A stretch of DNA of 64,000 bases, taken from assembly GCA_002286855.1 (NCBI GenBank), contig NRSV01000005.1:744001-808000 (forward strand). Direction: 5' to 3'. This document shows positions 1-10,456 of this stretch, piece by piece; the first letter of the stretch is position 1; every line of letters begins with the position of its first letter. The notes beneath the pieces are model-generated. The model searched no databases. It was not told the DNA's origin and saw only the letters and a list, made by a program, of their open reading frames with translations. The position numbers and the translations under genes were made by a program. The DNA comes from Bipolaris cookei (taxonomy: Eukaryota > Ascomycota > Dothideomycetes > Pleosporales > Pleosporaceae).

Positions 1-245
1 CTTCCGTTTCCGTCTGTATCGACAGCCTCCATCACCTCATCCAAGAGCTGGTCCGCATTTTTCAAGGCTACAGTATCCTCTTAGCGAAGGGACAAAAGTG
101 CGAAATGTCGGCCCTTACGGTGGTCCAGCTTTCGCAGGCCCTTTTTGAGACCGGCAAGGTCGAGGTGGCCCTGCTTGCGCGTGTCGAGCGTCGACCATAG
201 TTTGTCCACCCTGGCGTCGGTAACGCTTGCGCTTTGTGTGTCCAT
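1..245 (-). CDS. Calcium-dependent mitochondrial carrier, N-terminal part (partial)
   Basis: This is the 5' end of a gene that runs off the left edge. The ATG is at 245-243. Exon 1 (245-119) and exon 2 (67-1) are joined across a GTAAGG...GTAG intron (118-68). The join gives ...KLDHPLKNADQLL..., followed by a DTDGNG calcium-binding loop. A helix-loop-helix stretch near residues 18-35 looks like a degenerate first EF-hand. EF-hands at the extreme N-terminus followed by a solute-carrier domain are typical of ATP-Mg/phosphate carriers of the mitochondrial inner membrane (Sal1/SCaMC), where cytosolic Ca2+ gates adenine nucleotide exchange. The carrier repeats themselves lie outside the window, so the exact transporter type is inferred. 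Another EF-hand protein cannot be excluded. The gene is divergent from cyclin C. Confidence 0.7.
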
Positions 246-818
246 TGTCGTCCTGCTATCTTCGGTCTATCATGGCTGAGGTCGCGACACGCGAGGGAGG
301 GCGGCTATCGACACCGGGGCGAGGCAGATTACGGGTAGAATGACTGGCGGGGAGGATACAAGCTTGTAGGACTCGAACGTGGGGTATGAGGTCAGTCTCA
401 AAGCTTGGAGAGGCTCGCTAAAAGAGGTTAGGCTGACAGACCGCGACGCTGAGGGAAGCCATGACAACCCCGGCTTTAGCTTACACATGATTGGGCCTGC
501 ATCCATACACAACTACCACTTCTGTCCCGTTCTATCACTACCGTGCAAACTGCTCTTATCTCATGTATTGTTAGACGAGCCCTGTAAAAGTCAAAAGTCT
601 GCTGTGCTCGGCCGGTGCTGTTATTCTGGTCTCTTGTTGCCTTGTTAACGTCGTACTAACTTTCGGCTTGACAAAACACCAGCCGGGAGGACGGTTCCTT
701 ACAATCTTCTGTAACGCATACTGAACAAATCAAAGAGCAAGGCGTACACCGTGACTCCCACAAAACTCGTATATGGTTATTTAACACGGGCAAAGACTTG
801 GAAAAGCAGATATCCAAC
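246..818. other. Divergent intergenic region, carrier / cyclin C
   Basis: 573 bases lie between two divergently transcribed genes and presumably hold both promoters. Short reading frames here have no recognisable product. I saw no clear TATA box or repeat. Confidence 0.5.
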
Positions 819-1790
819 ATGTCATCCAGCTACTGGGAGTCTACCCAGCGGAAGTTCTGGACGTTTACGAAGCAAGACCTAGCCCTAGAGCGAAAGCGAA
901 TGGAAGATGCGGAAAGAAACCTTGTTAACCTGTATCCCCTTCCGGACCGGAGACATCTGAGTATCTACTTCTCTCACCGTAAGTCTTGTGCGGCACGTCT
1001 GTAACCACTGCTGATGTGTTACAGAACTGTCGAAGATGGCAAGGCCTCTGGGTGTCCGGCAACAGGCCTTGGCTACTGCACAGGTCTATGTACGGCGCTT
1101 CTATACCAAAGTTGAGATACGGCGGACGAATCCGGCGCTTGTGCTGGCAACAGCCTTGTACCTGGCGTGCAAGATGGAGGAATGTCCACAGCACATTAGG
1201 ATGGTACTGGCAGAAGCGCGGCACTGCTGGGGTAACATGATGACCAAACGCATACCAAAACATTTTCTGACAGTGTTACAGATACTTCGTTTAACGATAT
1301 ATCTAAAATTGGCGAGTGCGAGTTCTCGCTGATATCAGAGATGAACTCGCAGTTGATACTCCACCACCCATACCGCAGCCTCGCTGACCTGCAAACCCAA
1401 TTCCAACTAACACAGGAAGAGAATGCGCTTGCATGGTCAATCATCAACGACCACTATCTCACAGACCTGCCTCTCCTGCACGCACCGCACGTGATTGCCA
1501 TTACAGCAATGTTCTTAGCAGTCGTGTTGAAACCGATCGGCTCGCAGGTTAATGCGGTGGGGATGAACAATGCACTTCAAACGCTGGGCAACGCTCGAGG
1601 CGGGCAAGGAATGCAGGCGCGGATACAAAAGCTAGTCGACTGGCTTGCCGAGAGCAATGTGGACATTGAGGCTGTCGTCGAATGCACCCAAGAGCTGATT
1701 TCGCTGTACGAAGTCTGGGAGTCGTATACGGACAAGACGTGCAAAGATCAGATTGCAAAGTTTGTCAAGGCAAGAGGCCTGGACAAGTAA
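819..1790 (+). CDS. ssn8: Cyclin C, RNA polymerase II Mediator kinase-module cyclin
   Basis: Three exons, 819-978, 1025-1231 and 1282-1790, give 291 residues. The protein starts MSSSYWESTQ..., as cyclin C proteins do. It has the conserved cyclin-box segments RRHLSIYF, VRQQALATAQVYVRRFY and NPALVLATALYLACKMEECP, then a second cyclin fold after IGECEFSLISEM. Cyclin C pairs with the Cdk8/Ssn3 kinase in the Mediator kinase module and modulates transcription in the nucleus. The start is the ATG at 819; the frame is open a little further upstream but only with a non-ATG codon. Intron 1 (979-1024) restores FSHQLSKMARP and intron 2 (1232-1281) restores WGDTSFNDISKIGE, both matching family sequence. 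Length is normal for the family and no key segment is missing. Confidence 0.93.
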
Positions 1791-3510
1791 AGTAGGGATT
1801 TACGACTGTGCTCGGTCGGTTTCTAGAAGTTGCGTGTTTGGGACATGTGCGGATTATGCCTTGAATGGAAACATGGCGAGTGGGTGGATGGGTGGAGGTT
1901 TGATGTTCCGTAGGCCGTAGCATGGAGGGTAACATAGTGTGCACGAGTCGCGCGACACGCAACATGGAACATTTGATAGATGGGATAGTTTGTGGTGGCT
2001 TTGTGTATACAGAATGGCGTCAACGGCCGACTTGGCTGATTCATCTCTCAACGAGAAAAGCGTGTGCATGCGCCACCAGACGGCAGTAAAAGGGGCCCTT
2101 TCGCACAACTACTGCCCCGTGCGACGGCCAGGAGCAGGCCCTGTGATACTTGCATTCAACGTGGTGGTCAGCACCTAAAGTACCGGTACATTATCAGCTA
2201 AGCAGCCATGTGTAACAGGGTTCAGGCTGTAGGCGGCTTTCGCAGGTATATTGATCCAGGCCGCGTCGAGTTGCACTTGTCGAGCAGGGCGGGCAGGTCA
2301 GCAAATGAGCGTGTTTCGAGAGTGTAGGGCAGCGTTCATGCGTGCGGCTTGGCCTGTCAGAGGCATGTTTTGCGCAGGGAACGCCCGACTAGGCTCCGCC
2401 GTGGTGATCATCTCGCAGCGGCGCCGTGGTGAGAGCGTTTGTGGCGAGACTACTCATGCGAAGATGGAGTGAGTGACGGAATGCGCGAAGACGATGAGTG
2501 CGCGAGGAGCGCTGATCGCTGGGCAGGCAGGCTTCGCGCTCGGGCCGGACAGAACCAGTGAGCGCTATTTTGGTCTCGCTTTCTACAGTATGTGATTGGG
2601 CGAGGGCAAACACCCTACGAGTCCAACGTCACCCTCGTCCTGCCAGTGTTCCGAACAAGCCCGGGCCCCCGTCCCGAGTATGTAAGTGTCTCGAATCTCA
2701 AGCGGGCGGGCGTGTGCGGGCGGGTGTGGTCGAGGGCGGGCGAGGGGTGCAACGGCGTGGGTTTGATGGCTGTGAGCGGCTGGGGGTGCCAGTGTTTGCG
2801 TGCCCACAACCAAACAGCGCTGGCATTCTCGACTCCCATAGTACACACACAGCTGTGCACGCAGAAGCGATGTGCGCCCGCAGGGACTGTGCCTTGATCA
2901 CGGATCCCTGGAGCGCCCCCCTCAACCGCCATGCCAGTGCGTTAGCGTTGCACGCCCTGAAGTCGACGACGGAGGAGGGCTGCGGGATGCTTTTGCCGAC
3001 CAACGCATCGTCGGGCTGGCAGCGTGCTAGGCTGCTAGCTGCTGTGGACATGCATTCCCCTGGCGACGATGTGCAAGTTGACGCTCTCGAAGAGGAAAAT
3101 AGCGGTCAGGGCGCGGGCAGCGTTGGTCACTTGCTCAGCCTCGTTGGCGTCTTAGCGCAGTGTGTCGCATAAGTCTTGTTTGATAATGCGCCGCTTGGGG
3201 CTTGTTCTCCTGGACAGTGGGCGCGGCCACCACCAAGGGAGCCTGTGCGGTGCGGTGCGGTGCGGTGCTGATGGTGTAACCTGGAGCTGGCGGCTCTCGA
3301 GGCTATCGCGGTGCTGGCCTGCTGGCTGCTCGCTGTACACTCGTTGCACGCACCCAGCACGCACCCAGCGCCGTGTCCTGGGCCCCGGGCGGCGCTTCAC
3401 CACGACCTCGCAGCCAGCAGCCCCAGAGCGGTCGCCCGGCCCATAGCGCTCGCTGGCCATGTCAGACTAGGCCTGTTCAGGCACAGGGGGCGCGTGGTGG
3501 CAAATGTCGC
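1791..3510. other. Intergenic region, no gene recognised
   Basis: About 1.7 kb holding the cyclin C 3' end and the far upstream region of the next gene. The part from 2500 to 3500 is GC-rich and gives long chance open frames on both strands with no domain, no plausible start context and biased composition. A pentanucleotide tandem repeat (GTGCG, about five copies) lies at 3244-3267. Confidence 0.5.
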
Positions 3511-3872
3511 GCCCAATCAACGGCGCGGGCCCATAAAAGCTTGCCGCACGGCCCCCCGCCCATCTCGTCTGACCCAGCCCGTTCTTCTCCAGCCCTTTCG
3601 CTCTTCTTGCCTCCTCGCACTCTCGCACCTCCACTTCTCTCCTACATCTTCTCAGCCTCGCATCGCAACTCCCACAGTTAATACTGCTCACTCCTGCTCC
3701 CACCCTCGACCGACATTCTCTCACCCACCCAAGCCACCCTCTCCGACCCCATTCCCCGAGCCAAGCCTCCTTTGTCTTACTTTGTTGTGGCCGAGCTCCC
3801 TGGACCGCACATCACAGCCCCTCACCCAACAACAGACCGACCCATCATCGCCTATCCTCCTCCGTCATCATC
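3511..3872 (+). promoter_or_regulatory. CCAAT/TATA-like promoter and CT-rich ATG-free leader
   Basis: A CCAAT box (3513-3517) is followed by a TATA-like ATAAAAG (3533-3539) and then about 330 bases rich in C and T. No ATG occurs from about 3505 until the gene start at 3873. This is the layout of a strong filamentous-fungal promoter with a long pyrimidine-rich 5' leader free of upstream starts. The transcription start itself is inferred. Confidence 0.5.
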
Positions 3873-4534
3873 ATGTCGCAGTTCTTCAACTACGGTGCGC
3901 AGCAGCACCACCCCCAGCACCTCAACGCCCATTCGCACAACCACCACAGTGGCCGCTCACGAAGGGCCCCCCGCATCTCGGCCCAGCAGCACAACAAGCA
4001 GTTCCGCCAAGTCCGCACCCCCAAGGAATTCAACGTCGAGCCGCCCACCCTCATCGCATACAAGCGCGACTTCGAGGCTGCAAGGTCGTTTGACATTGAG
4101 GACGACGAGATGTTCTGCCCCTTCCACCTGCTTACCGAGGATGATGTAAGTCGCTTACCTCACGACATTTGCCACCCATCCCCTGTCGTCGAATCCGCCC
4201 CAACAAGGCGCTGACACTCGATGAACAGCTGCAGTCCATCCACTCGTCGGGCTCAGATCGCTCCTCGCTCTCGAGCGGATCGCCTGAGCAGTCTCCTCTG
4301 CAGCACCAGCTGCAGCCCACCCCTTCGTTTGTCCTGTCCTCGGCCCCGAACCCGTACACTCCCGTCGGCTTCCAGCAGAACAACTCGCAAACCAAGCTAC
4401 ACCAGCCACTAGCCCAGCGCACCCGCAATGCCATTCCCATTGTCGACCCGTCCACACGCACTGTTGCCAGCCCTCCACCAAGCGTCTCTCCTAACCGACA
4501 GATGCAGCAACAGTTCATGTCGCGACGCTGGTAG
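3873..4534 (+). CDS. Conserved fungal protein of unknown function (192 aa)
   Basis: Two exons, 3873-4145 and 4229-4534, joined across a GTAAGT...ACAG intron, encode 192 residues. The N-terminus (MSQFFNYGAQ...) is rich in His, Gln and Asn. A basic patch (GRSRRAPRIS) follows. The best-looking conserved core is residues 48-90, with YKRDFEAARSFDIEDDEMFCP and LLTEDD. The C-terminal half is disordered: Ser/Pro/Gln-rich with many SP and SS sites, ending in QQQFMSRRW. I recognise the type as a conserved Pezizomycotina protein but know no function. There is no signal peptide or membrane segment. The strong promoter architecture suggests high expression, and the SP-rich tail suggests phosphoregulation; both are inference. 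Confidence 0.8.
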
Positions 4535-5980
4535 AGTAGAGTCTTGCTGGCATGAGACCAAAATCATCTGTTCGGTCAATATTGCAGCTCCTCTGTTGCC
4601 GGGCTAGTGGCTATCTGGATCTTTACTCGCTCTCTTCTCGATATCCCCGGAGCCTCATCCACTTTACACGATCGATTCTCCCTGTACAAACAACGATATC
4701 TTCTTCGACATATTGGGCTTACCACTGAACCGGCCACGGCGTTGCAATTGTAGTAAACAAACTTGATTTCCGGGTAGAGAGTATTGGTCTCTTGCTTTCA
4801 AGCGCTAACGCATTCACGGCGATCTGCACATCTTTGGTGTTTTTCTATTTCTGGGTAGCATTTCTCGGTTATTCTTATACCTTTCGAAAACTTTGAAAAC
4901 CTTTGGTTACAGGCGTAGGTGTTCTATAGCGTTGCTGTCGGACACTGCTGTCGCCCGGCTGCCATTATCATGGCGCCCTACAAAGGGGTAGATTTCCTAT
5001 GTACGGTTGGTCTCTGGGGTTTTCAAGCGGTGTCGGTATATACCATTGTTGGCGCGATCTTGCGAAGCGGCGGTGTCAAAGCGTGTTGTGGGTCATCGGT
5101 TTCTTGGGTGCATTAACATCTGTACGACGCTGGGATGATTCTACGCAGTCATTGGCGCAGGGTCGTTTTCGTTAGTCTCTTCTCCTTTTTTATTTCCATT
5201 GTATGAGGATTTATACGACGCCCTCGACTGGGCGGTTTCGATCTCTTCTTCGATCTTTCTAGTATCATTTCTTTCTCGGGAGCTCTATTCTCCTCATACA
5301 TTACACGCCTCGTTTTCGAGGGCAGTGAATCCTAGGAATGGAAACGCAACTTGTTAACACATCAAAAACAAAGTGTCAATTCGTGCTGCATCATGATGAC
5401 TTGAGCGAGTGAATAGCTACTACGTGGCTCACTAAGGTGGGCGGACACGACGTAGCTCAGGCCCGCCTAGTACTATGGAGAGAGACTGCTGCGCCCCTCA
5501 ATCAGCTCAGCCATGCAAATTGGCGCCCCCACCATCACCAGAAGCTCATCCATGCAGCGGCTACCCCGTGGAGATGGACCGCATGCGCCACGTTCAACGC
5601 ATTCAGGCACAAGGGGGAAGCTGAGCCGACCGTGGTTCTTCTGCCACACTCACAAGCGGGGTGAGGGATCACCTGTGCAACATCTGCAGCCACGGAAGCA
5701 CGAACGGAGGCTTCACATCCAGGCCTCCGTTCGTACTTTCACAAGCGCAAAAGCAAAGCCATCCTCCTGACTAATAAGCGTCTTGCTGTTGGGGGTACTG
5801 CCCACCGGGCGAATCGTCGTAATGGTGATTGCCGGCCGGGCAGCTATGACGTTATGACGTCTTCTCGAATGCTAGCTCTCCACTAACCGAAGAACCTATG
5901 TTTCCTCGAGCAACCATCCTTTCTTCTTGAGCGTACTAGTTTCCAATTTTGCAAGCTTCATCTGTACTCTTTTCTTTTTG
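4535..5980. other. Intergenic region with 3' UTR and a hairpin
   Basis: About 1.4 kb with no supportable gene. The first part is probably the 3' UTR of the preceding gene (AT-rich, TTTCTA-rich). A 12-base perfect inverted repeat lies at 5700-5734. Two TGACGT boxes lie at 5847-5860, ahead of the next gene. Confidence 0.45.
5700..5734. repeat. 12-bp perfect inverted repeat (hairpin)
   Basis: Left arm 5700-5711 (ACGAACGGAGGC) and right arm 5723-5734 are exact reverse complements around an 11-base loop; a thirteenth pair would be a T-G wobble. It lies in otherwise unremarkable intergenic DNA. Function is unknown; a palindromic protein-binding site or an RNA hairpin are both possible. Confidence 0.6.
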
Positions 5981-5988
5981 ATATAAAA
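5847..5988 (+). promoter_or_regulatory. Two TGACGT boxes and a TATA box upstream of the 104-aa mitochondrial gene
   Basis: TGACGT occurs twice, at 5847-5852 and 5855-5860 (the second as TGACGTC), which matches the half-site of ATF/CREB bZIP factors. A TATA-like ATATAAAA lies at 5981-5988, about 140 bases before the ATG. Regulation by a stress bZIP factor is inference from the motif alone. Confidence 0.4.
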
Positions 5989-6127
5989 TTCATCCATTCT
6001 TCTTTCCATTCAAACCCTCCATTGAACACCCCAAGAATTGAATCTTGACGGGTCAAGCTAGATTGTCGAAACCCCTCAACAAACTACCATTACTCCTCCA
6101 TCTCCGCTTCCAACAACCAAACTAGCC

Positions 6128-6593
6128 ATGTCTGCTCTCCGTGCCTTTGCGACCCGCCGCACGCCATTTGTCTTTGTCCAGCGCGCAGCTTTTTCGCAGT
6201 CAACAATCCGCGCCGCGGGCAAGGAGTCTGCCCTCCGTATGTCCGCACCATCTTCATCAGTCCATTGTCAATAAAGCAGAGCACCTGCCGTCCAATGGCA
6301 ACTAGTATGTCGAGACATAGCTAACGAACTTTCAATAGACAGCGAAAACCGCGCTGAAGAGATCGAGAAGAAGAAGCAAGAGCAACTAAAGAACCAAAAG
6401 GAGGGCAAGGCAAACTGGGAGGAGCAACTTGCTAGTGACAGCGAGAGCGCCGTATGTTCACCCCGACATTAATTCACGCATTGGCTGACGAAATACATAG
6501 ATCAAGGCAGACCGATCCGAGACGGGCAAGGATACCCAGCAGCAGATCAAGGAGCTCCAGGAAGAGTCCAAGAAGGTCAAGCCCGGACACTAG
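6128..6593 (+). CDS. Small mitochondrial protein with charged helical C-terminus (104 aa)
   Basis: Three exons, 6128-6236, 6339-6451 and 6501-6593, give 104 residues. The first 30 residues (MSALRAFATRRTPFVFVQRA...) are rich in Arg, Ala and Ser and lack acidic residues, a typical mitochondrial presequence. The rest is highly charged and predicted to be helical: HSENRAEEIEKKKQEQL, then KEGKANWEEQLASDSES and a Lys/Glu-rich tail ending KKVKPGH. The size, presequence and charged helix recall the ATPase-inhibitor (IATP/Stf) type, but I do not see the core inhibitor motif, so I leave it as a conserved small mitochondrial protein. Both introns have clean GTATGT donors and TAG acceptors. Confidence 0.82.
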
Positions 6594-7032
6594 GGAAGAA
6601 TTCAATAGAGTATGGGCCATTGGGGATACTGAGGATACGATGCCTACGTTGAGGTTTTAGGCAGAGGTCAAACAGGGCCCCGTAGCACAGCCTGAGATGT
6701 GAGCTTTGGGCGGGAAAACGGTGACACAAAAATATAATGGGCTATCTTGTAATATTTCAATGACATGATTTGCATTTACCTTTTTCTATGTATGCCATTG
6801 CTGCATGTTCTTGAAGCCAGCTGCATTCTCCCAAGTCCACTAGTGCCTGATGTCAGACCATCACATGTGATATGGCTCTATATTCCTACAGTAACTTACA
6901 TACTTTGCGAAAGAATTATTAAAAAAAATATTAAATTCATACATATTATCCCGAATGATTTTTTTTAGGCTCCGAACACGAAGAAGAGACATATATACAT
7001 AACCTACCGCCTCCGCGCCCCCCCATATTACT
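6594..7032. other. AT-rich convergent intergenic region
   Basis: 439 bases between the 3' ends of two convergent genes. The region is AT-rich with A and T runs around 6920-6965, fitting 3' UTRs and polyadenylation signals. No gene seen. Confidence 0.5.
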
Positions 7033-9907
7033 CTAAACCCCCAACTCCCTAACCCTCCTCTCCTCCCTCTTCACATCCTCAACAACAAACTCCCCCTCCC
7101 TCCTAACCCACTTCTCATACCCACCCATCCGCTCCATCCTCTCCCGCGCACTCAACCCATCATCCCCCGTCCTCGTCTCCAAATCCGCCCCATGCCCCAC
7201 GAGCACTTCATAAGCATTAACCCAGCACCTCTCCACCGCCCTCTGCACAGGCGTCCAGTCATTGTGCTCCGCATGATTCACATTCGCCCCGTGTTCAAGT
7301 AGCAGGATTGCGATGTGCGGGTTGGACGCGTAGGATAAGGGTGTTCTACCGTATTTATCGGTGGAATTTGGTGATGCGCCTTTTGAGAGGAGGAGTTTGA
7401 TGGCAGGGACGTTGTGGTGGAGGGATGCGAGGTGGAGTGGTGTGCGCTGCCTGGGGTCGCGCGGAGTGATGTCAATGTCTGGGTGTTGGAGCAGGAGTAG
7501 GGCGGGATCGCCGTGGTGTTTGTCGCGCGGTCCCATGTGGTGGGGGCGTTGGAGGGCGATGTGGAGGGGTGTGTTGCCAGTGAGGGGGTTGGGATCGTTG
7601 ATGTGAGCGCCGTGGGAGAGGAGGGCGGGGACGATGGTAGGGGAGGGCGCCTTGCATGCGATTGCTAGGGGGCTCCAGCCTTCGGTGGTGTGGACATTAA
7701 TCTCGTTGATTGAGTCTGGGGCTGCTAGGATTCGGTCTGCGACGCGGTGCATGCTGTAGTAGGCTGCGCAGTGTAGTGCTGTTCCATTCCTCTTCTGTGT
7801 ACGGTGGCCGGTTGGTGCTGCGCCGTGGTCGAGCAGGTACAGTGCTGCTTCTTCTTGTTCTCTCGCAATTGCCACTATCAGAGGCGCCTGTGCTGCGTTA
7901 TCTTTGGCTTCGATGTTCAGTCTGCCTTTGTCCGCAAAGTCTAGGTTGAGGAGGTACTCGAGCACTGCTACGCGGCCGTGGGCAGCAGCGATATGCAGTG
8001 CTGAAAAGCCATCGATGGCGACAGCGAATGCATCAGCGCCTCGCGAGATCAACAACTCAAGTACTCCTGGCTCCGATGTACAAGCCATGAGAAAAGGTGT
8101 CTCACCGAATTTGTCCTTGGCATTGATATCAGCCCCTTTCTGCAGGAGCACATCTACCAGCTCAGGCACTTTGTACGCAGCATGCATGAGCGTGCAGCCA
8201 TCGTCAGAACGATCTTCGTTGACGTCCGGTATTGATTCTAGGATTTGCAATGCCAATTCCTTGGCCAATCCGTTTTCCCAACGTTTAAATCTACGCAGCA
8301 CGTAGGCGAAGACAGTGGAGGCTGCGTCCTCGCCTTCCATGACCCTGCACTTGCCTGTCGCAAGCAACGTATCAACAATTGAAGTGTCCTTTTTCACATC
8401 GGTAAACAGCTGAACTACAGCATAGTGTAATGGTGTGAGCATAAAGATATCAGCGTCCTTTGAGGGTCGAGCCGGATCAGCACCGGAATCGAGAAGGATA
8501 GGCAAAAGGTCTTTGTTGTGACGGCCTACTGCGACATGGAGTGGAGTATCCCCATCGAAGACAGTCGTATTTGGATCAACACCCAGTCTGAGCAGCTCAG
8601 CTACTATACCAAGTTCTCCATCATACAGTGCAAATTGCAGCAGTTTGAGCGTTGCCATTGGTTTGACGAGCTCTCCGCCTTGAGCAAGCACCCATTCTAT
8701 CCAGGCCCATCTCTCCGGCGGAGCATCGTGGGTGTTGATATGCGGGAACATTAGTGAGATGGTGTTTATCAGAGGTCTCATTCCAGCAACGCATTTTATT
8801 GTGGCGATTTGGAGTGCGACACTGTCCTTTGGGTAGTCTGGCCCACCGATCGCCTCGAGCAATGTCTTTGCAGTGTTGAGACGGCCTCTCTTCAGAGTGG
8901 CATCGATTAGAGTCACCTCTTCATTTATAGTGACTGAAAGATCCGCTCCATGTTGTATCAGTGTCTTGAGCACTTTGTCGTATCCTAAGATTGCTGCCCA
9001 CACGGCCGGAGTAGACTTTCTCGGTTCAGTGCTCAGCGCGTTGACGTCTGCACCCTTTTCAATCAACAACTCCACCATCTCCAAATGACCTGAGTTGCTG
9101 GCAATTGATAGAGCGGCTGATGGTGTCAGACAGGCCTAGAAGTAGTTCAGAACAGTTTCTAGACTTACTCAGGTTCTCTTCATCGCGATCTTCAAGTTTG
9201 CTGCCCTCTTCTATCAAGAATCTCGCAGTCTCTACACGTCCACAGCTCGCAGCCCACACCAATGCAGTGCCTCCATTTCCACTGCGTGCGTGGATATCTG
9301 CGCCCTTTACAAGAAGTAGTTTGACAACCGTCGTGTGTCCGTTTTCTGTAGCAAGAACAAGAGCAGTTTTTCCCCTTTTGCATCTCCTGTCGACATTCAA
9401 TCCGTTGTCAATAAGGAAATCAACAGCATGAACCATGCCCTTAACAGCCGCCCAATGCAAGGCAGTCATGTTGGAAGGCCCCGTAGTAGCCTGCAAATCG
9501 GCTCCATGGTCAAGGAGCAGCTGAATGAGGCGAGGCGCATGTTCTGATGCCTTGACTGCGTGGAATATTGGAGGTGCGTTAATGACTGGGCTGTCCACAT
9601 CGATGCCCCTTTCCAGCAGGAGCTGTACAATGTCAGCATGGCGCTTGGAAATGGCAATAACTAGTGGTGTGGATCCATCGTCTCTTTGACGTTCAATATC
9701 CACACCAGCGTCTAGCATAGTTTTCACTGTCTCGATATCCCCGTGTGCGACAGCATCATAGAATCTGTCGTAGTCGGGGAACAATTGGCGAAATGATTCA
9801 GTCGTGAGAGGATATCGTTCTGACTCCGTTTCTGCTTCCATGGTAGGCGGTGCTGAAGATTGATGTTCCAATTGAGGCACTTCGCTTCCGTGGCGGTCAT
9901 GCTCCAT
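7033..9907 (-). CDS. Ankyrin-repeat protein (940 aa)
   Basis: Two exons, 9907-9169 and 9116-7033, joined across a GTAAGT...TCAG intron (9168-9117), encode 940 residues. After a roughly 45-residue polar N-terminus the whole protein is ankyrin repeats, about 20 or more, with recurring signatures such as GSTPLVIAISKRHADIVQLLL, GKTALVLATENGHTTVVKLLL and GNTPLHIALQRP. A short charged tail ends KREERRVRELGV. The intron falls inside a repeat (ENL-T-AALSIASNSGHLEMV), which supports the splice. The start is the ATG at 9907; eight upstream in-frame codons begin only with GTG. There is no enzymatic, NACHT or membrane domain, so it is a scaffold or protein-binding protein of unknown partner. Similar large ankyrin proteins are numerous and variable in filamentous fungi. 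Confidence 0.9.
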
Positions 9908-10456
9908 GCTGGCTGTACGAGAGAAAGTCACGATGCAACGCGTCGGCGTCGCATAAAAAAGAAGTTATTCCCACCGACATATTCGCTAGGCAGCAACGTC
10001 GCCAGCGGTAAGTAACACTGACAGCGCGTTGCGCTCAGCTGAGGATTGGTCTGTCACTGTTGCTGGGCGTAAGCGCTGGTCACTTCAGCTGAAAAGCTGT
10101 CCCCTCATGCTCGCGACCCTCCTTTACTGTATCATCTGCACCGCAAGTGGGGCAGTTGTGGCGCAATCAACCCAACGGTGCGTCGGGCAGCAAAGCCTTA
10201 CCAGATGTAGATATTATGAACTGGGGTTACTTGTGTGAAATCCATCCATATCGTGTTTAGCAACCTGCGCGCCAGATTTTTGTTCTTTTTGGAATCACAG
10301 GGTGGGTCGTCGTAACTTGTGGCGTCATCCCAGCACCGCCTTATCCGTGTGACGGCGTGGCGCATAAGTGGTCAGCATTTCCCAACTGTCACTCGACTTT
10401 TCTACAAGTCCTTCTTCCTCCTACACCTACCCTTTCCCTTTGTCATTTCGGCAAAA
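9908..10456. other. Divergent promoter region, ankyrin gene / het-C
   Basis: 549 bases between two divergent starts. The het-C-proximal part (10385-10456) is CT-rich (CTTCTTCCTCCTACACC), typical of a fungal transcription start region. No other feature seen. Confidence 0.5.

Noticed and set aside
2558..3172. 204-codon frame upstream of the 192-residue gene
   Set aside because: Located in GC-rich DNA with competing frames on both strands, no domain and no splice logic.
3311..4093. 260-codon Pro/Ser/His-rich frame
   Set aside because: It covers the CT-rich leader and runs out of frame through the real first exon of the 192-residue protein.
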